A stretch of 64,000 bases of DNA from Candidatus Scalindua sp. (GTDB taxonomy: Bacteria; Planctomycetota; Brocadiia; Brocadiales; Scalinduaceae): assembly GCA_031316155.1 (NCBI GenBank), contig JALDRB010000002.1, positions 186,001-250,000 of the forward strand. The letters run 5' to 3'. The notes beneath the pieces were generated by a model. It saw nothing but the letters and a program-made list of their open reading frames with translations, was not told the DNA's origin and did not search any database. Position numbers and translations under genes: made by a program. Shown in pieces: positions 18,034 through 27,114 of the stretch (positions within the stretch are counted from its first letter, which is position 1; the number at the start of each line of letters is the position of its first letter).

Positions 18034-19732
18034 AACAAAAAAAAATGGAACAAACTGGACTATGAGGAGAGGATACGAATATCTTTCGGACAAAATACAT
18101 TTTAATGATCAGGATTCCATCTTATGGGAAAAATCATATGAACTGATAAAGAACACCGGGGTACGATTCGTTGTTTCAATGCCGGGTTTAAATGGAAATG
18201 GTAATCGGGTTTACATTAAACAGTTTAAGAGAAAGACCAAACTCAACTTAAAATATTTTTTTTTCCCGGCCAGAGCAAAGATTGAATGGCGGGTCGCAAA
18301 CACCTTATTAGAGAAGGATATAAAAACCTTCCAGCCGGTTGCAGTAGCTGAGAAAAGAGCGTTGGGGTCATTACGGATAGACTTGATTGTTTCCAGGGAA
18401 ATCACAAACAGTACATCATTTCACGACTTCTGCCAGACGAACTTTAACGGCTCGTTGTCTGAGGCAAAAATAGTCGAAAAGAAGAAGCTGCTCAATATTC
18501 TTGCACTCTTTATAAGGGATCTCCATGATAAAGGTGTCTTTCATAGCGACCTTACGTCAGGCAATATATTGATACAGTCCGGTAACAGACACTCAGAATC
18601 AGGTCAGGGGTATTCCTTTTATTTGATAGACCTCCACCATGCAAAGATCCTGAGGAAATTATCAAAACGGAAAAGATTGTTCAACCTTGCCCAGATGTTC
18701 AACGCTTTAATATCGGTTCTCACAAAATCTGACAAATTAGCATTTATTGAAAATTACGGAAAGAATATACTGGATAGTAAAAAAAATATTCAGGAGCTTA
18801 CTGATCAAGTGGATACCTTATCGTCAAAGATCAGGGGTGTCCATTTCAGAAGCAGGTTAAAGAGATGTGTGAAAAATAGCAGTGTCTATTCAAAGAACAA
18901 GTTCGGCGCTTTTAAGGTATTTTACCGAAAGGCCTATGACACCGGAAGTTTTTTAAATCTCATCGTGAAACATCGTAAGGCGCTGGCGAATAACGATTGT
19001 GGCAGTATCCTGAAGCGTGACGCCAAAACATGCCTTACCCGATTTCCTTTCGAGGGCAAGGAAATTCACAGTGTTGTAGTAAAGCAATACAAAACACCGT
19101 CCGTACTCTGGTTTTCAAAAAACATCTTCCGTATGCAATCGGGAAGAAAAGCCTGGATTGCCGGCAACGGTTTATTAGTCTATGGTATTTTAACTCCCAA
19201 ACCTATAGCCTTACTTGAAAAGAGAATAGTGGGAATTGTTACGGACAGTTACATAATTATGGAAGCTGTTCCAGACTCGCTTGAGATGGACAGGTATTTG
19301 CTGAAGAATTTCCAGAACCATTCAGGAAATTGCCTGTCACCGGGTACGGGAAAGAAGAGAAAATTTATTGACTCATTTGCACAAACCATAGGGGTAATGC
19401 ATGAAAAGATGGTATTTCATCATGACCTCAAGACCTGTAATATCATGGTTAAAGCGAACGGGTCGTTCGGTTTTATTTTTCTCGATTGCGATAAGATTAC
19501 GTTCGGGAAAGGCATAAGTATCCGGGAACGGATAAAAAATTTAACACAAATCAACCTCTCCACACCGGGGTGTATCACCTTTAAGGATAGACTGAGATTC
19601 TTGAGGGAATACCTGAAACAATGCAACATGCTTGATGAAGAGAAAAGCATATGCAGAGAGATCATTAACCTCTGCAGGGGAGAGCAACTGCTCTATGTTT
19701 CATCCAAAGGAGACATAACCGAAGAGTGGTAG
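18008..19732 (+). CDS. Tandem lipopolysaccharide kinase-like protein (two WaaP/Kdo-kinase domains)
   Basis: A 574-residue protein with two RIO/WaaP-type kinase domains in series. The first has the catalytic loop HSDLTSGNILIQ at about residues 179-190 and metal Asp in YLIDLHHAKI near 207. The second has HHDLKTCNIMVK at about 470-481 and IFLDCDKI near 491. Each half also has an early YIKQF- or VVKQYKT-like Lys strand. WaaP/InaA-family kinases phosphorylate LPS core heptose or Kdo, consistent with the heptose genes upstream. The start could also be the ATG at 18062. A fused double kinase is unusual. Confidence 0.8.
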   Translation: MTYNTKPIKTKKNGTNWTMRRGYEYLSDKIHFNDQDSILWEKSYELIKNTGVRFVVSMPGLNGNGNRVYIKQFKRKTKLNLKYFFFPARAKIEWRVANTLLEKDIKTFQPVAVAEKRALGSLRIDLIVSREITNSTSFHDFCQTNFNGSLSEAKIVEKKKLLNILALFIRDLHDKGVFHSDLTSGNILIQSGNRHSESGQGYSFYLIDLHHAKILRKLSKRKRLFNLAQMFNALISVLTKSDKLAFIENYGKNILDSKKNIQELTDQVDTLSSKIRGVHFRSRLKRCVKNSSVYSKNKFGAFKVFYRKAYDTGSFLNLIVKHRKALANNDCGSILKRDAKTCLTRFPFEGKEIHSVVVKQYKTPSVLWFSKNIFRMQSGRKAWIAGNGLLVYGILTPKPIALLEKRIVGIVTDSYIIMEAVPDSLEMDRYLLKNFQNHSGNCLSPGTGKKRKFIDSFAQTIGVMHEKMVFHHDLKTCNIMVKANGSFGFIFLDCDKITFGKGISIRERIKNLTQINLSTPGCITFKDRLRFLREYLKQCNMLDEEKSICREIINLCRGEQLLYVSSKGDITEEW

Positions 19733-20673
19733 AAATTTCTTTCATAATCGTCAACTGGAATACCCGCGACATCCTGATTAATTGCCTCAATTCAATTTAC
19801 AAGACCGTCAGGGATATTGATTTTGAGATATTTGTCGTCGACAACAACTCAACGGACGGGAGCCAGGCAGCGGTGCGGAAACACTTTCCGGAAGTTACAC
19901 TCATTGAAAACAGAACAAATACCGGTTTTGCCCATGCAAATAATCAGGCGCTCAAAATGATGCACGGGAGATTCTCCGTACTTCTCAACTCTGATACCGT
20001 GTTACCGGATGCGGCAATAAAAGAACTCCTTGCTTTCATGAAAGATTCGACAGAGACCGGAGTGGCAGGTGTGCAACTTGTCAATGAAGATGGTTCGCGA
20101 CAAAATTCAATCGATAATTTTCCCTCAATAGAGACTGAGATCTTTAACAAAAGTCTCCTGCGCAAGCTGTTTCTCCATAAATATCCGAGTAAAGGCGTAA
20201 TCTACAACAACCCAATCGAAGTAGATTCGGTAATCGGGGCATGCATGATGGTGAGAAAAGAGGCTCTGGATGATGTCGGTTTTCTTGATGAGGATTACTT
20301 TTTTTTTCTCGAAGAGACCGATTGGTGTCTGAGGATGCGTAAAAGAGGATGGAAGGTGCACCACGTTCCCGGTGTCAAAGTCCTTCATCTTGCAGGGCAC
20401 AGTAAAAAAAAGGCGCCCTGGCAGGCAGAGATTGAATACTACCGGTCCCTCTACCTGTTTTTCAGAAAAAACAGGAATTTTTCCTCAACTCTCACCATCC
20501 GGATACTTAAACCTGTTGTGGTTTTCATAAACCTCGTTCTGAATTTCTGCGGAAACATGATAACACTCTTTCAGAATGAACGTCTCAGAAACAAGCTGGT
20601 AAAATATCAGATGCTTTTCCTGTGGCATTTACTTCTCTGCCCGGACAGTATGGGAATCCGGAAGAAACCCTGA
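19726..20673 (+). CDS. Glycosyltransferase family 2 (rhamnosyltransferase-like)
   Basis: A 315-residue GT-A enzyme starting at GTG 19726, overlapping the kinase gene by 7 bp. It opens VEISFIIVNWNTRDILINCL, with FVVDNNSTDGSQAAV, the metal-binding region RFSVLLNSDTVLPDAAIKEL (DxD-like S-D-T), and the acceptor motif FLDEDYFFFLEETDWCLRMR typical of WsaF/rhamnosyltransferase-like GT2 proteins. A C-terminal hydrophobic stretch (VVFINLVLNFCGNMITLF) may attach it to the membrane. Last gene of the plus-strand LPS block. Donor sugar not determinable. Confidence 0.87.
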   Translation: MVEISFIIVNWNTRDILINCLNSIYKTVRDIDFEIFVVDNNSTDGSQAAVRKHFPEVTLIENRTNTGFAHANNQALKMMHGRFSVLLNSDTVLPDAAIKELLAFMKDSTETGVAGVQLVNEDGSRQNSIDNFPSIETEIFNKSLLRKLFLHKYPSKGVIYNNPIEVDSVIGACMMVRKEALDDVGFLDEDYFFFLEETDWCLRMRKRGWKVHHVPGVKVLHLAGHSKKKAPWQAEIEYYRSLYLFFRKNRNFSSTLTIRILKPVVVFINLVLNFCGNMITLFQNERLRNKLVKYQMLFLWHLLLCPDSMGIRKKP

Positions 20674-20889
20674 AAAAAAGAGTCATCGAGATAAACGTAT
20701 GGTGCAAATGAGCAAACGTTTACCTTATATTTAGAACTAAATAACAAACGCATCTTCAGGAGAATCTGTAGCTGATTGGATGTAGTGGAGGCATTGGAGG
20801 ATGACGAGCATTCGGGTGGTCAGTAGTATGCGCTTAACTCGATAGTCCTTGTTCCAAGATTCTTGTATACCTTGCAGGAAACTGCGTAT

Positions 20890-21210
20890 TTACTTATGTG
20901 TAAGTTTTTTCTGTTCGACTTTTAATTTGTCTATAGATTCTTGCAACTCTTTTGTCATTGCTTCAAGTATTTTTTTGTGTTCAATTTCTTGTTGAGCTAG
21001 TTTTTTGAACATCTCCCTGGAACTTTCGTCATCAGCAGAACTTGCCAGTTCTTGATAAAAATGGAGACTGGCATCTTCTTTTGGAATTGCTATCATCAGG
21101 ACTTCCTTTTTTTTCTGCAATTTCTTGATTTTTTGTTTTATTTCTCTTCTCTCTTCAAGATCTTTCGAATATACTTTCGTGCAGATATGCGGAAGTGTAC
21201 TTGCTCCCAA
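20890..21210 (-). CDS. Rubrerythrin-like half-domain protein
   Basis: A 106-residue helical protein. The segment AIPKEDASLHFYQELASSAD followed by FKKLAQQEIEHKKILE is the helix pattern of ferritin-like/rubrerythrin diiron domains, including the E-x-x-H motif. Only one helix pair is present, so a diiron site would need dimerisation or the gene is truncated. The start is a TTG at 21210; an internal ATG 38 codons in would give a 68-residue product. The C-terminus is lysine-rich. Function uncertain. Confidence 0.55.
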   Translation of the reverse strand: MGASTLPHICTKVYSKDLEERREIKQKIKKLQKKKEVLMIAIPKEDASLHFYQELASSADDESSREMFKKLAQQEIEHKKILEAMTKELQESIDKLKVEQKKLTHK

Positions 21211-21242
21211 AATAACCTTAAAGACAACATACTAAATTCAAT

Positions 21243-21803
21243 TCAATCTCTGTCGAGTTGAACCGTGACTGCTGTCGGTTTTGCGATGCTGTTGAAAACC
21301 GGGGAGTATTTTTTGGCCATATTGATGAGCTCCTCCTTCTTTTCCTCAGAAATATCCGCATCGATTTTGAAGTACACTCTGATATTCTGATATCCCACCG
21401 GAATGTCCTCGGATATCCCGAGAAAACCACGGAGATCTAAATCTCCCTCATATCTGGATTCCACTCCTCTTATTACGATGCTCTTGGCGGCTGAATGAGC
21501 GATAAGGCTTGTCGTCAGACATCCGGACAGGGCAACGAGAAGATATTCCACTGGATTCGCCCCCAGATTCTGACCGCAAAGAACCGGCGGTTCATCTAAT
21601 TCAAAAACCAATGGGTCACGCGAAGCATCCTCCTTTAAAGCGCCATAGAAATTTCCGACAGTAGCCCGGTTGTGTGTACCGTCGATCCATGTGTTAGTAG
21701 CCCGGAATTTGAACTTGGCGATTTCCGGGTTTTTTTTAACCTGTTCTATTGTGCCGAACAACTGATCTACGTTTACTCCATTTACTTTCTTTTCCTGCGT
21801 CAT
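21243..21803 (-). CDS. OsmC family protein
   Basis: About 186 residues from the ATG at 21803 (MTQEKKVNGVNVDQLFG), chosen because AGGAGA lies seven bases upstream; the frame extends to 21893 without a ribosome site. The OsmC/Ohr fold is shown by NPVEYLLVALSGCLTTSLIAHSAAK, where the Cys is the family peroxidatic residue, followed by the RGVESRYEGDLDLRGFLGI strand. An upstream redox Cys may lie in EPPVLCGQN. OsmC-type proteins reduce organic hydroperoxides or act in sulfur metabolism. Isolated on the minus strand. Confidence 0.87.
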   Translation of the reverse strand: MTQEKKVNGVNVDQLFGTIEQVKKNPEIAKFKFRATNTWIDGTHNRATVGNFYGALKEDASRDPLVFELDEPPVLCGQNLGANPVEYLLVALSGCLTTSLIAHSAAKSIVIRGVESRYEGDLDLRGFLGISEDIPVGYQNIRVYFKIDADISEEKKEELINMAKKYSPVFNSIAKPTAVTVQLDRD

Positions 21804-21954
21804 TTTGAATTCTCCTGTGTACTGTTTTGAAAACTGGTATAGGGTAGCCCAACAAGGTATTCTATAGTTTTCTCTATAGTTACAAACTATCACAAAATGT
21901 TTGATTTTTACAAGTGTATTTTTATACGAAGTTATTCTGCAATGACGAGTATTC

Positions 21955-22045
21955 TTTAAACGATTGAACCGATATTAATCTTTTTCATGGTTGCATTAAG
22001 ATCTTCGATATACACTTTCGTGTAGATATCAAGTGAAATAACGGC
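21955..22045 (-). pseudogene. Fragment resembling the 5' end of the rubrerythrin-like gene
   Basis: Read on the minus strand, this stretch encodes DIYTKVYIEDLNATMKKI, similar to HICTKVYSKDLEERREIKQK at the start of the gene ending at 21210. No open frame of useful length follows. I infer a decayed duplicate. The match is short. Confidence 0.35.
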
Positions 22046-22148
22046 GCTTCCTCTTTGAAAATTTCATGTCTGCAATAGGGTTAAAGGTGATGGCTTTTGT
22101 CTGAATGCAGAAAGCTGTCATCCTCTTAAACAGTCCTATGGTACGATT

Positions 22149-22376
22149 CTATATCTTTGCCAATTTTCCGTCTTCAAGCCTTGCATGTATGTATTCATTA
22201 AGCCTGTGGCGTAATGTGGGAAGTTCAACACTTCTCATTTGGGTGAATGCATTATTAAGAATTGTCTCGTAATCGTGGTATGTTTTCTCAAGTATACGGG
22301 GCTTGAGTTCAAGTAAAAAATCATTTTTCAGTTTATAAAGGCGGATATCCATCAGGGATGATCCCGAATGCTGCAA
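22149..22376 (-). CDS. Small hypothetical protein
   Basis: A 75-residue frame, predicted mostly helical and charged (DIRLYKLKNDFLLELKPRIL; LRHRLNEYIHARLEDGKLAK). An internal ATG at codon 9 may be the real start. I do not recognise a family and see no clear ribosome site. It lies at the left edge of the accessory island on the same strand as its neighbours. Confidence 0.35.
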   Translation of the reverse strand: MQHSGSSLMDIRLYKLKNDFLLELKPRILEKTYHDYETILNNAFTQMRSVELPTLRHRLNEYIHARLEDGKLAKI

Positions 22377-22513
22377 ACTGATTCTGGGAGACTAAATTAT
22401 TGTAGATTTTTAGCCGTTTTTTTATCGGTACTTAATTTTTTGCATATTCTCTTCCCGCTAATATAGAAGTCTGCAAACCAGCTATTTCCTAATTTACGTA
22501 TTGTCATAGAGAG

Positions 22514-22945
22514 CTAATATTTTTTTAGATTGTTAGCAGTACAAAATTTTTCGATTTTCTCAAGGCATTGTTTAGCATTTTTAGCAATATCGTAATCGAA
22601 TTTATAATTAACATATCGTGCATTGTGACACAGGTCTTTTAGTTTATTGAATTGTGGTGCTATTATGGGGAAAAGTGACTCGACTAAATCTGCTCTTGCT
22701 TTATGTTGGTTGATCTTCCCTTCTTTATTCTTAGAATAAAAATCATAATATCCATTAAAAGTGGTGAAGTTAACAGGATATTTTGATAATTTTAAATCCA
22801 GAGGAAAAATTTTGTAGTCTATAAAATGGAGAGCAGAGTAAAAAGCGGTAGTGATAACCCAATCACTAAATTTGGGTTCCTTGCTTAAGTATTCACAGGC
22901 TTCTTTGTTATGAATGGCATGATTAAGGCTATCATTTTTTGACAT
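22514..22945 (-). CDS. HEPN-like helical protein
   Basis: A 143-residue helical protein. The segment FSDWVITTAFYSALHFIDYK (about residues 26-45) and the C-terminal LKDLCHNARYVNYKF resemble a HEPN-like family in which an FYSALH helix is followed by a conserved R-Y. The strict R-x4-6-H RNase motif is not visible, so catalytic activity is doubtful. It overlaps the upstream gene by 14 bp, indicating a coupled two-gene unit like toxin-antitoxin or HEPN-partner pairs. Role inferred from architecture only. Confidence 0.55.
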   Translation of the reverse strand: MSKNDSLNHAIHNKEACEYLSKEPKFSDWVITTAFYSALHFIDYKIFPLDLKLSKYPVNFTTFNGYYDFYSKNKEGKINQHKARADLVESLFPIIAPQFNKLKDLCHNARYVNYKFDYDIAKNAKQCLEKIEKFCTANNLKKY

Positions 22946-23411
22946 ATTCTAAAATATACCCATCAGTCGATAGCTTGTCTCTGTTCAAACTTTCAGAGTA
23001 AGGGATAAAAACAAATGAAAAATGAAAAGTATCACTATTTGCTTTGGCTTTCTCTGAGATAGCAAGATTATAAATTTCTTCAAATCGTGGAGAAATATAG
23101 TCATCTTTATCAATAATAAAAATAGACTCAAACTCAATAATTTGTTTAGGACGCAATAATATGTGTTTATACTTAATTCCTTTTTCTCTCAGTATTTTGG
23201 AAAAGTTTGCACTGATCTTTTTTGCTTTTTCAAGGTTTTCGTATAATTTTTCAGTTAGTATTCTTTCATTTTCAATGTTCTGATCTCTTCTTCCCTGAAG
23301 ATATGCATTAATGACAGCATCGCTGGAAAAGAATCTACTTTCCGTCTGTTCTTTAGTCGCTTGAATTGCCCAGTCTCCATCTATCCTGTTTGAAGTTTCT
23401 GTTGTCGACAT
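22932..23411 (-). CDS. Hypothetical partner of HEPN-like protein
   Basis: About 159 residues from the ATG at 23411 (MSTTETSNRIDGDWAIQATK), chosen because AAGGAAGG lies just upstream; the frame is open to 23450. The N-terminal half is helical and charged. The C-terminal half looks alpha/beta, with a beta strand and acidic turn (EFESIFIIDKDDYISPRFEE) and a final strand FHFSFVFIPYSES. I do not recognise the family. The 14 bp overlap with the HEPN-like gene downstream strongly suggests they work together. Confidence 0.55.
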   Translation of the reverse strand: MSTTETSNRIDGDWAIQATKEQTESRFFSSDAVINAYLQGRRDQNIENERILTEKLYENLEKAKKISANFSKILREKGIKYKHILLRPKQIIEFESIFIIDKDDYISPRFEEIYNLAISEKAKANSDTFHFSFVFIPYSESLNRDKLSTDGYILEYVKK

Positions 23412-23596
23412 TGATGCCTTCCTTTTTTTATTATTATAATCGGTATGCATGTGTTCTGTTTTTAGTGTGATTAAATTATATCATATCAAATGTAATCGTA
23501 CAGAATTAGTTTTATAAAAGCAAGATTAGTTTGGTAAACAATTTCGTGCAAGTTATTTTGCCGTCGCTCTTAAAGCCTTTGTTGGGCATCAAGGAT

Positions 23597-24937
23597 TCAA
23601 CAACTTTCTTTATCCCCATCTGCAGAGTGCTCATTTCTGAACCTTTGTACAGCCTCTTTAATAGCTTCTTCTGGATTTGGAGGAATGATATTAACGGGAA
23701 TAACTACTTCACAATCGATTGGTTCAAGATCGCCTTGGGTAAGCTCTGCTATTCTGTTGCCTATCACATGATAGAAAAATGTGGCATATGATACAACGTC
23801 AGCCTCTTCAGGACTGTTTTCACCATAAACAAGCCCGCCATCCTCCAGATTCGTGTGGATTTTTCCGCTTCGGTAATCAAGAAAGAAAATTAACAAAATG
23901 GTCTTGCGTTCGTTGATTAGAACAATTTTGATCACACCGTCTTTGACTATATCGACATGCATGGTCATTTTCTCTAGTCCCAAGATTGGACCGTCCGGCC
24001 AAAGCCCGACAGACACTGTCAAGCCTTGTAAGTCGGAACAGTCTGCTGGAGTTCCGCCACATCTGAGAACTTCCAAGGTGCTCTGTGGAAGCAACGAATC
24101 CCAAGGCGATAAGTGATTTCGTGATCTATACAACGACCTTAAATCTGGTACCTTTAATTCATCTCGAATATAAATCCGGGCAAGCTCTTCCATTATAATC
24201 ATGTCTTCAGATAGACGGCGCCTATCAGATGGGATATCGGGGTCAACGATTTCGCCTTCCAATGATGCGTGAGCTACGGCGCACCGACCGCTTTCAAAAA
24301 GATGACGGCTTACGTCAATGCCCGATTGACGAAGTTCGGATACGCGTTTTCCTGCTCTATCTGTAAGATTGTCAATAGCTGCAGTAATCCATACAACTTT
24401 CTTCTTTGTATCCGAAAATTGGGATTCTATAACTTTATAGAAACTCAGAAACGCATAACTATCATGTATATGGCATAGTCTCTTGCCCTCTCGCCAAAAG
24501 GCAAGAGCCTTACGAACATTCTCATTTTCAATTATTGGCATATGATTGCAGTTGAAAGATTTAGTTCCCGCAATGCCAAGAGATGAATAGACGAGTTTTT
24601 TATCGCCATAGAGGATAGGGTGACTGCCCGAGACATAGCCAGACACGTATACATATCCCCCCAAAAACCAGCTCAGTATTGAAGTAAAACGGTAAACCTT
24701 GGAAATGGCATTATCGACATTGTTACGGTTACACGCAATTGTAATTCCAGGAGGAGAAGGTTTACCTTCCCGCTCTGACCCTCGTAAAAAATACTCATCT
24801 CCGGCATATTCAATACATACGTCCAAGGAAGGCCAGGGGATAGAGGACGCTACGCCTGCTGTAAGCCATCCATGCCGGCTTTTTAGCTTGCGAGCTACTT
24901 CAGCACCGAATGTATGTTTAACATATGGCGTCTTCAT
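23597..24937 (-). CDS. MauJ-like hypothetical protein with R-x4-H motif
   Basis: A 446-residue protein. The middle part (SYAFLSFYKVIESQF; FESGRCAVAHASLEGEIVDP; RRLSEDMIIMEELARIYI) matches, from memory, proteins labelled methylamine utilization MauJ, although no methylamine genes are present. The GRCAVAH segment fits the R-x4-H signature of HEPN ribonucleases, so an ApeA- or HEPN-like role is possible. The N-terminal third contains an aromatic- and Gly-rich segment (LSWFLGGYVYVSGYVSG). It lies between HEPN-like and FRG genes in a likely defence-type island. Function unproven. Confidence 0.6.
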   Translation of the reverse strand: MKTPYVKHTFGAEVARKLKSRHGWLTAGVASSIPWPSLDVCIEYAGDEYFLRGSEREGKPSPPGITIACNRNNVDNAISKVYRFTSILSWFLGGYVYVSGYVSGSHPILYGDKKLVYSSLGIAGTKSFNCNHMPIIENENVRKALAFWREGKRLCHIHDSYAFLSFYKVIESQFSDTKKKVVWITAAIDNLTDRAGKRVSELRQSGIDVSRHLFESGRCAVAHASLEGEIVDPDIPSDRRRLSEDMIIMEELARIYIRDELKVPDLRSLYRSRNHLSPWDSLLPQSTLEVLRCGGTPADCSDLQGLTVSVGLWPDGPILGLEKMTMHVDIVKDGVIKIVLINERKTILLIFFLDYRSGKIHTNLEDGGLVYGENSPEEADVVSYATFFYHVIGNRIAELTQGDLEPIDCEVVIPVNIIPPNPEEAIKEAVQRFRNEHSADGDKESC

Positions 24938-25057
24938 TTCTTAATTCAAAGTTTCGGCCCAACATGAATTAGCCGTACTAATCGCCGCCTTTTTCGAATA
25001 CCATGAAAAATTTTGATGAATTTTTGTATGGCTAAAAAACTTTTTGAGTATATCATT

Positions 25058-25489
25058 TTATTGCTTTTGCTTCTTCTTAAATGACTTTGATGTGAAATTC
25101 CATAGTTTATTTAAGGTTTCTTTTGCAAAATTTCCTAATACGTTTATTATTTGTATAAAACCAACAACCACCATAACCACTGTTAACCAATAAATTCCAT
25201 TAGTTAATGACTCCATTTTTTCATTTGATTTCTTGCTAGATTCATTCAAATTTACTATTTGTTCTGTTAATTGATTATTGCTGTTTAAGATGTTTATCAT
25301 TTCCTCATTTGATTTATTGTTTGATTTAGTTAATTCAACGATTGATGCTTTTAATTCTTGCAAAGTTTCTTCTTTTGCTTCGCCTTGATACCAACCATAT
25401 ACAAATGAAGTTTGTAGAAATATAAGAACAAAGACAATTGATATTCTTTTCAATAAAAATATTTGAATTTTATTAGTTTTACAAAACAT
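25058..25489 (-). CDS. Small membrane protein with coiled coil
   Basis: A 143-residue protein. The N-terminus (SIVFVLIFLQTSFVYGWYQG) is a signal peptide or membrane anchor. Residues about 40-90 form a heptad-like, Asn/Ser-rich coiled coil (KSNNKSNEEMINILNSNNQ), followed by one membrane span (GIYWLTVVMVVVGFIQIINV) and a basic tail. No family recognised. Similar short anchored coiled-coil proteins occur in accessory and defence islands, but nothing here shows a function. Confidence 0.5.
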   Translation of the reverse strand: MFCKTNKIQIFLLKRISIVFVLIFLQTSFVYGWYQGEAKEETLQELKASIVELTKSNNKSNEEMINILNSNNQLTEQIVNLNESSKKSNEKMESLTNGIYWLTVVMVVVGFIQIINVLGNFAKETLNKLWNFTSKSFKKKQKQ

Positions 25490-25604
25490 TATTCAGTATC
25501 AATTTCCCAATTATTTAATTTTGCTCATTGATTTTCTTGGGTGGTTGGTGTTTGGAGATTTGCTAACTGCATTTACTCTAATCAATGGTTAGGCGCTCTC
25601 CTTC

Positions 25605-26563
25605 TTAGCTCTGCTTTTTATCTTTCAATTCAATAGATTGTTTTGTATCATGTTCAGATATATTTCTCAGTAGAATATCATTTTTCATAGATTCTCTCGC
25701 AGTTTTTAATAAAGATTCATTAATCAGTCCCCGCTTTTTGTCATCAATTGAATGTAAATCAAAGTAATTTATTGTAGGCCTTGTTTTCATAATTTCTTTA
25801 ACCAGAGCTCTTCCAGATGGCCCCAAACCTACAGTATTTTTTGAGAAAAATTTTTCTTTTAAAAAGCGACAAACACCATCCATCCCCGGAAACAATGTCA
25901 TTTCATTGATACCCATTAAACTTAGGTCCTTCATAACTTTTGGTTTTTCATTTACAGAAAGATCTAAAATGTAAAGGAATTTTTTATTCTTTTGCTGGCC
26001 TAAATTCAAGAGATGGTCTTCCATGTTATTTACATTAGTAATCGTGTATGAGCCACACTGAGCAATAAGTCTTGGGTTATATTTAGCAAGTGGCCGAATT
26101 ACACTGACATAGTCTTTAGTTCTTTCTCTTAAATTTAATATTTGCTCATAATCTATTATCCACTCTGATGCATCAAAAACGTAAATTTGAACATGATCTG
26201 ATTGTGGTTCTTCATCATTAATATTTCTAAAAGCAAAGAAAGCTGCGATATAAGGTGATAAAGTCCAGTCCAACAGTGGGGTCGGAAATCCATGGTGTTG
26301 GATTGAAGCTAGAAAGGCGCCAAATTCATCCGGATTATTAAGGTCTAGTACTTCGTTATGATGAGCGCAAACGTAATAGTGCACTTCGGGAACAATGGAG
26401 TTTAAATAATCCAACAAATTATATCCAAAATATTGGGTATTCCTGTGGAATGTTGTTTGCAACTTCCATGAAGGTCTCTTTGGCCTCGGTAGTAATAATT
26501 CTTTTTAGAGTCGATAGTAGCTTCGACCCATTTCTTATAATCGTTCCAAGTTATTATTGGCAT
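25605..26563 (-). pseudogene. FRG-domain protein, single-base frameshift
   Basis: The long frame (25605-26462) carries the FRG core: LASIQHHGFPTPLLDWTLSP followed by AAFFAFRN. The N-terminal YYYRGQRDLHG, containing the R-G-Q that belongs to the domain, is found in a different frame starting at the ATG at 26563. The two frames join if one base is restored at about 26466-26467 (CATGG-AAGTTG). The restored protein would be about 319 residues. FRG proteins occur in toxins and anti-phage loci. Decay or a homopolymer sequencing error are both possible. Confidence 0.7.
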
Positions 26564-26737
26564 TTGTGATGGACATTTAAACAGCTAGAATTTAAGTATA
26601 CTGCAAGTACCCTATCTTTTATACAAACACTTTCAGAAAATCAAGACTCGATCCAATTTTTATAAACATGCATCTTAATCCGCATTAGAGGTAATTGATT
26701 AGCCTTATTGGCTTTAAAATTCTTAGCTTAGATACCA

Positions 26738-26938
26738 TTAATTAATCGGCCTGAATGAATCGCAATTATTACAGAATCTTTTATTTATCTCTGCACTCTT
26801 ACTGTCATCATATGCTTTATAGGTTTGATCAAAGGGAACATCTCTTCTAAATTGCTTCATATATTCATCTTTACTATGAGGGCAGGGGAGGTCAGTATCA
26901 TAAAATACACAGTTGTTCCAAGTTTTTTCAATGGACAT
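26738..26938 (-). CDS. Small cysteine-containing hypothetical protein
   Basis: A 66-residue frame with four cysteines arranged C-x8-C ... C-x2-C (NNCVFYDTDLPCPHSK; RFCNNCDSF), which could bind zinc. I recognise no family. It begins MSIEKTWNNCVF without a strong ribosome site. It lies between the FRG remnant and a repeat B copy. Reality moderately likely because of the paired cysteines. Confidence 0.4.
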   Translation of the reverse strand: MSIEKTWNNCVFYDTDLPCPHSKDEYMKQFRRDVPFDQTYKAYDDSKSAEINKRFCNNCDSFRPIN

Positions 26939-26970
26939 AACAATTTTCTTTCAAACTTCAATTTTTATAA

Positions 26971-27114
26971 ACAAATATCTTATTTTTTGCGCTGATGGCG
27001 CAAGTTCAAAAGTCCGTAAAAACTGCCATGAACGGCAGTTTTAGGAATCTTGGAAAAGTTAGCCCGCCCCGGAACGTGCCGTTCGGTACGGGCGGGCCAG
27101 GATGGCCTAACTTG
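26971..27114 (+). repeat. Repeat B, copy 3 (with nested palindrome)
   Basis: Standard B order, but the third hairpin is split after GTTAGC by a GC-rich palindrome at 27063-27096. Confidence 0.83.
27063..27096. repeat. Nested GC-rich palindrome G in repeat B
   Basis: CCCGCCCCGGAACG...CGGTACGGGCGGG, an imperfect inverted repeat inserted in the third hairpin of repeat B. Related words lie at 12685-12762. Confidence 0.75.

Noticed and set aside
23597..24937. Methylamine utilisation function for the MauJ-like gene
   Set aside because: The family label comes from one operon; no methylamine dehydrogenase or partner genes are nearby, so the metabolic role was not adopted.
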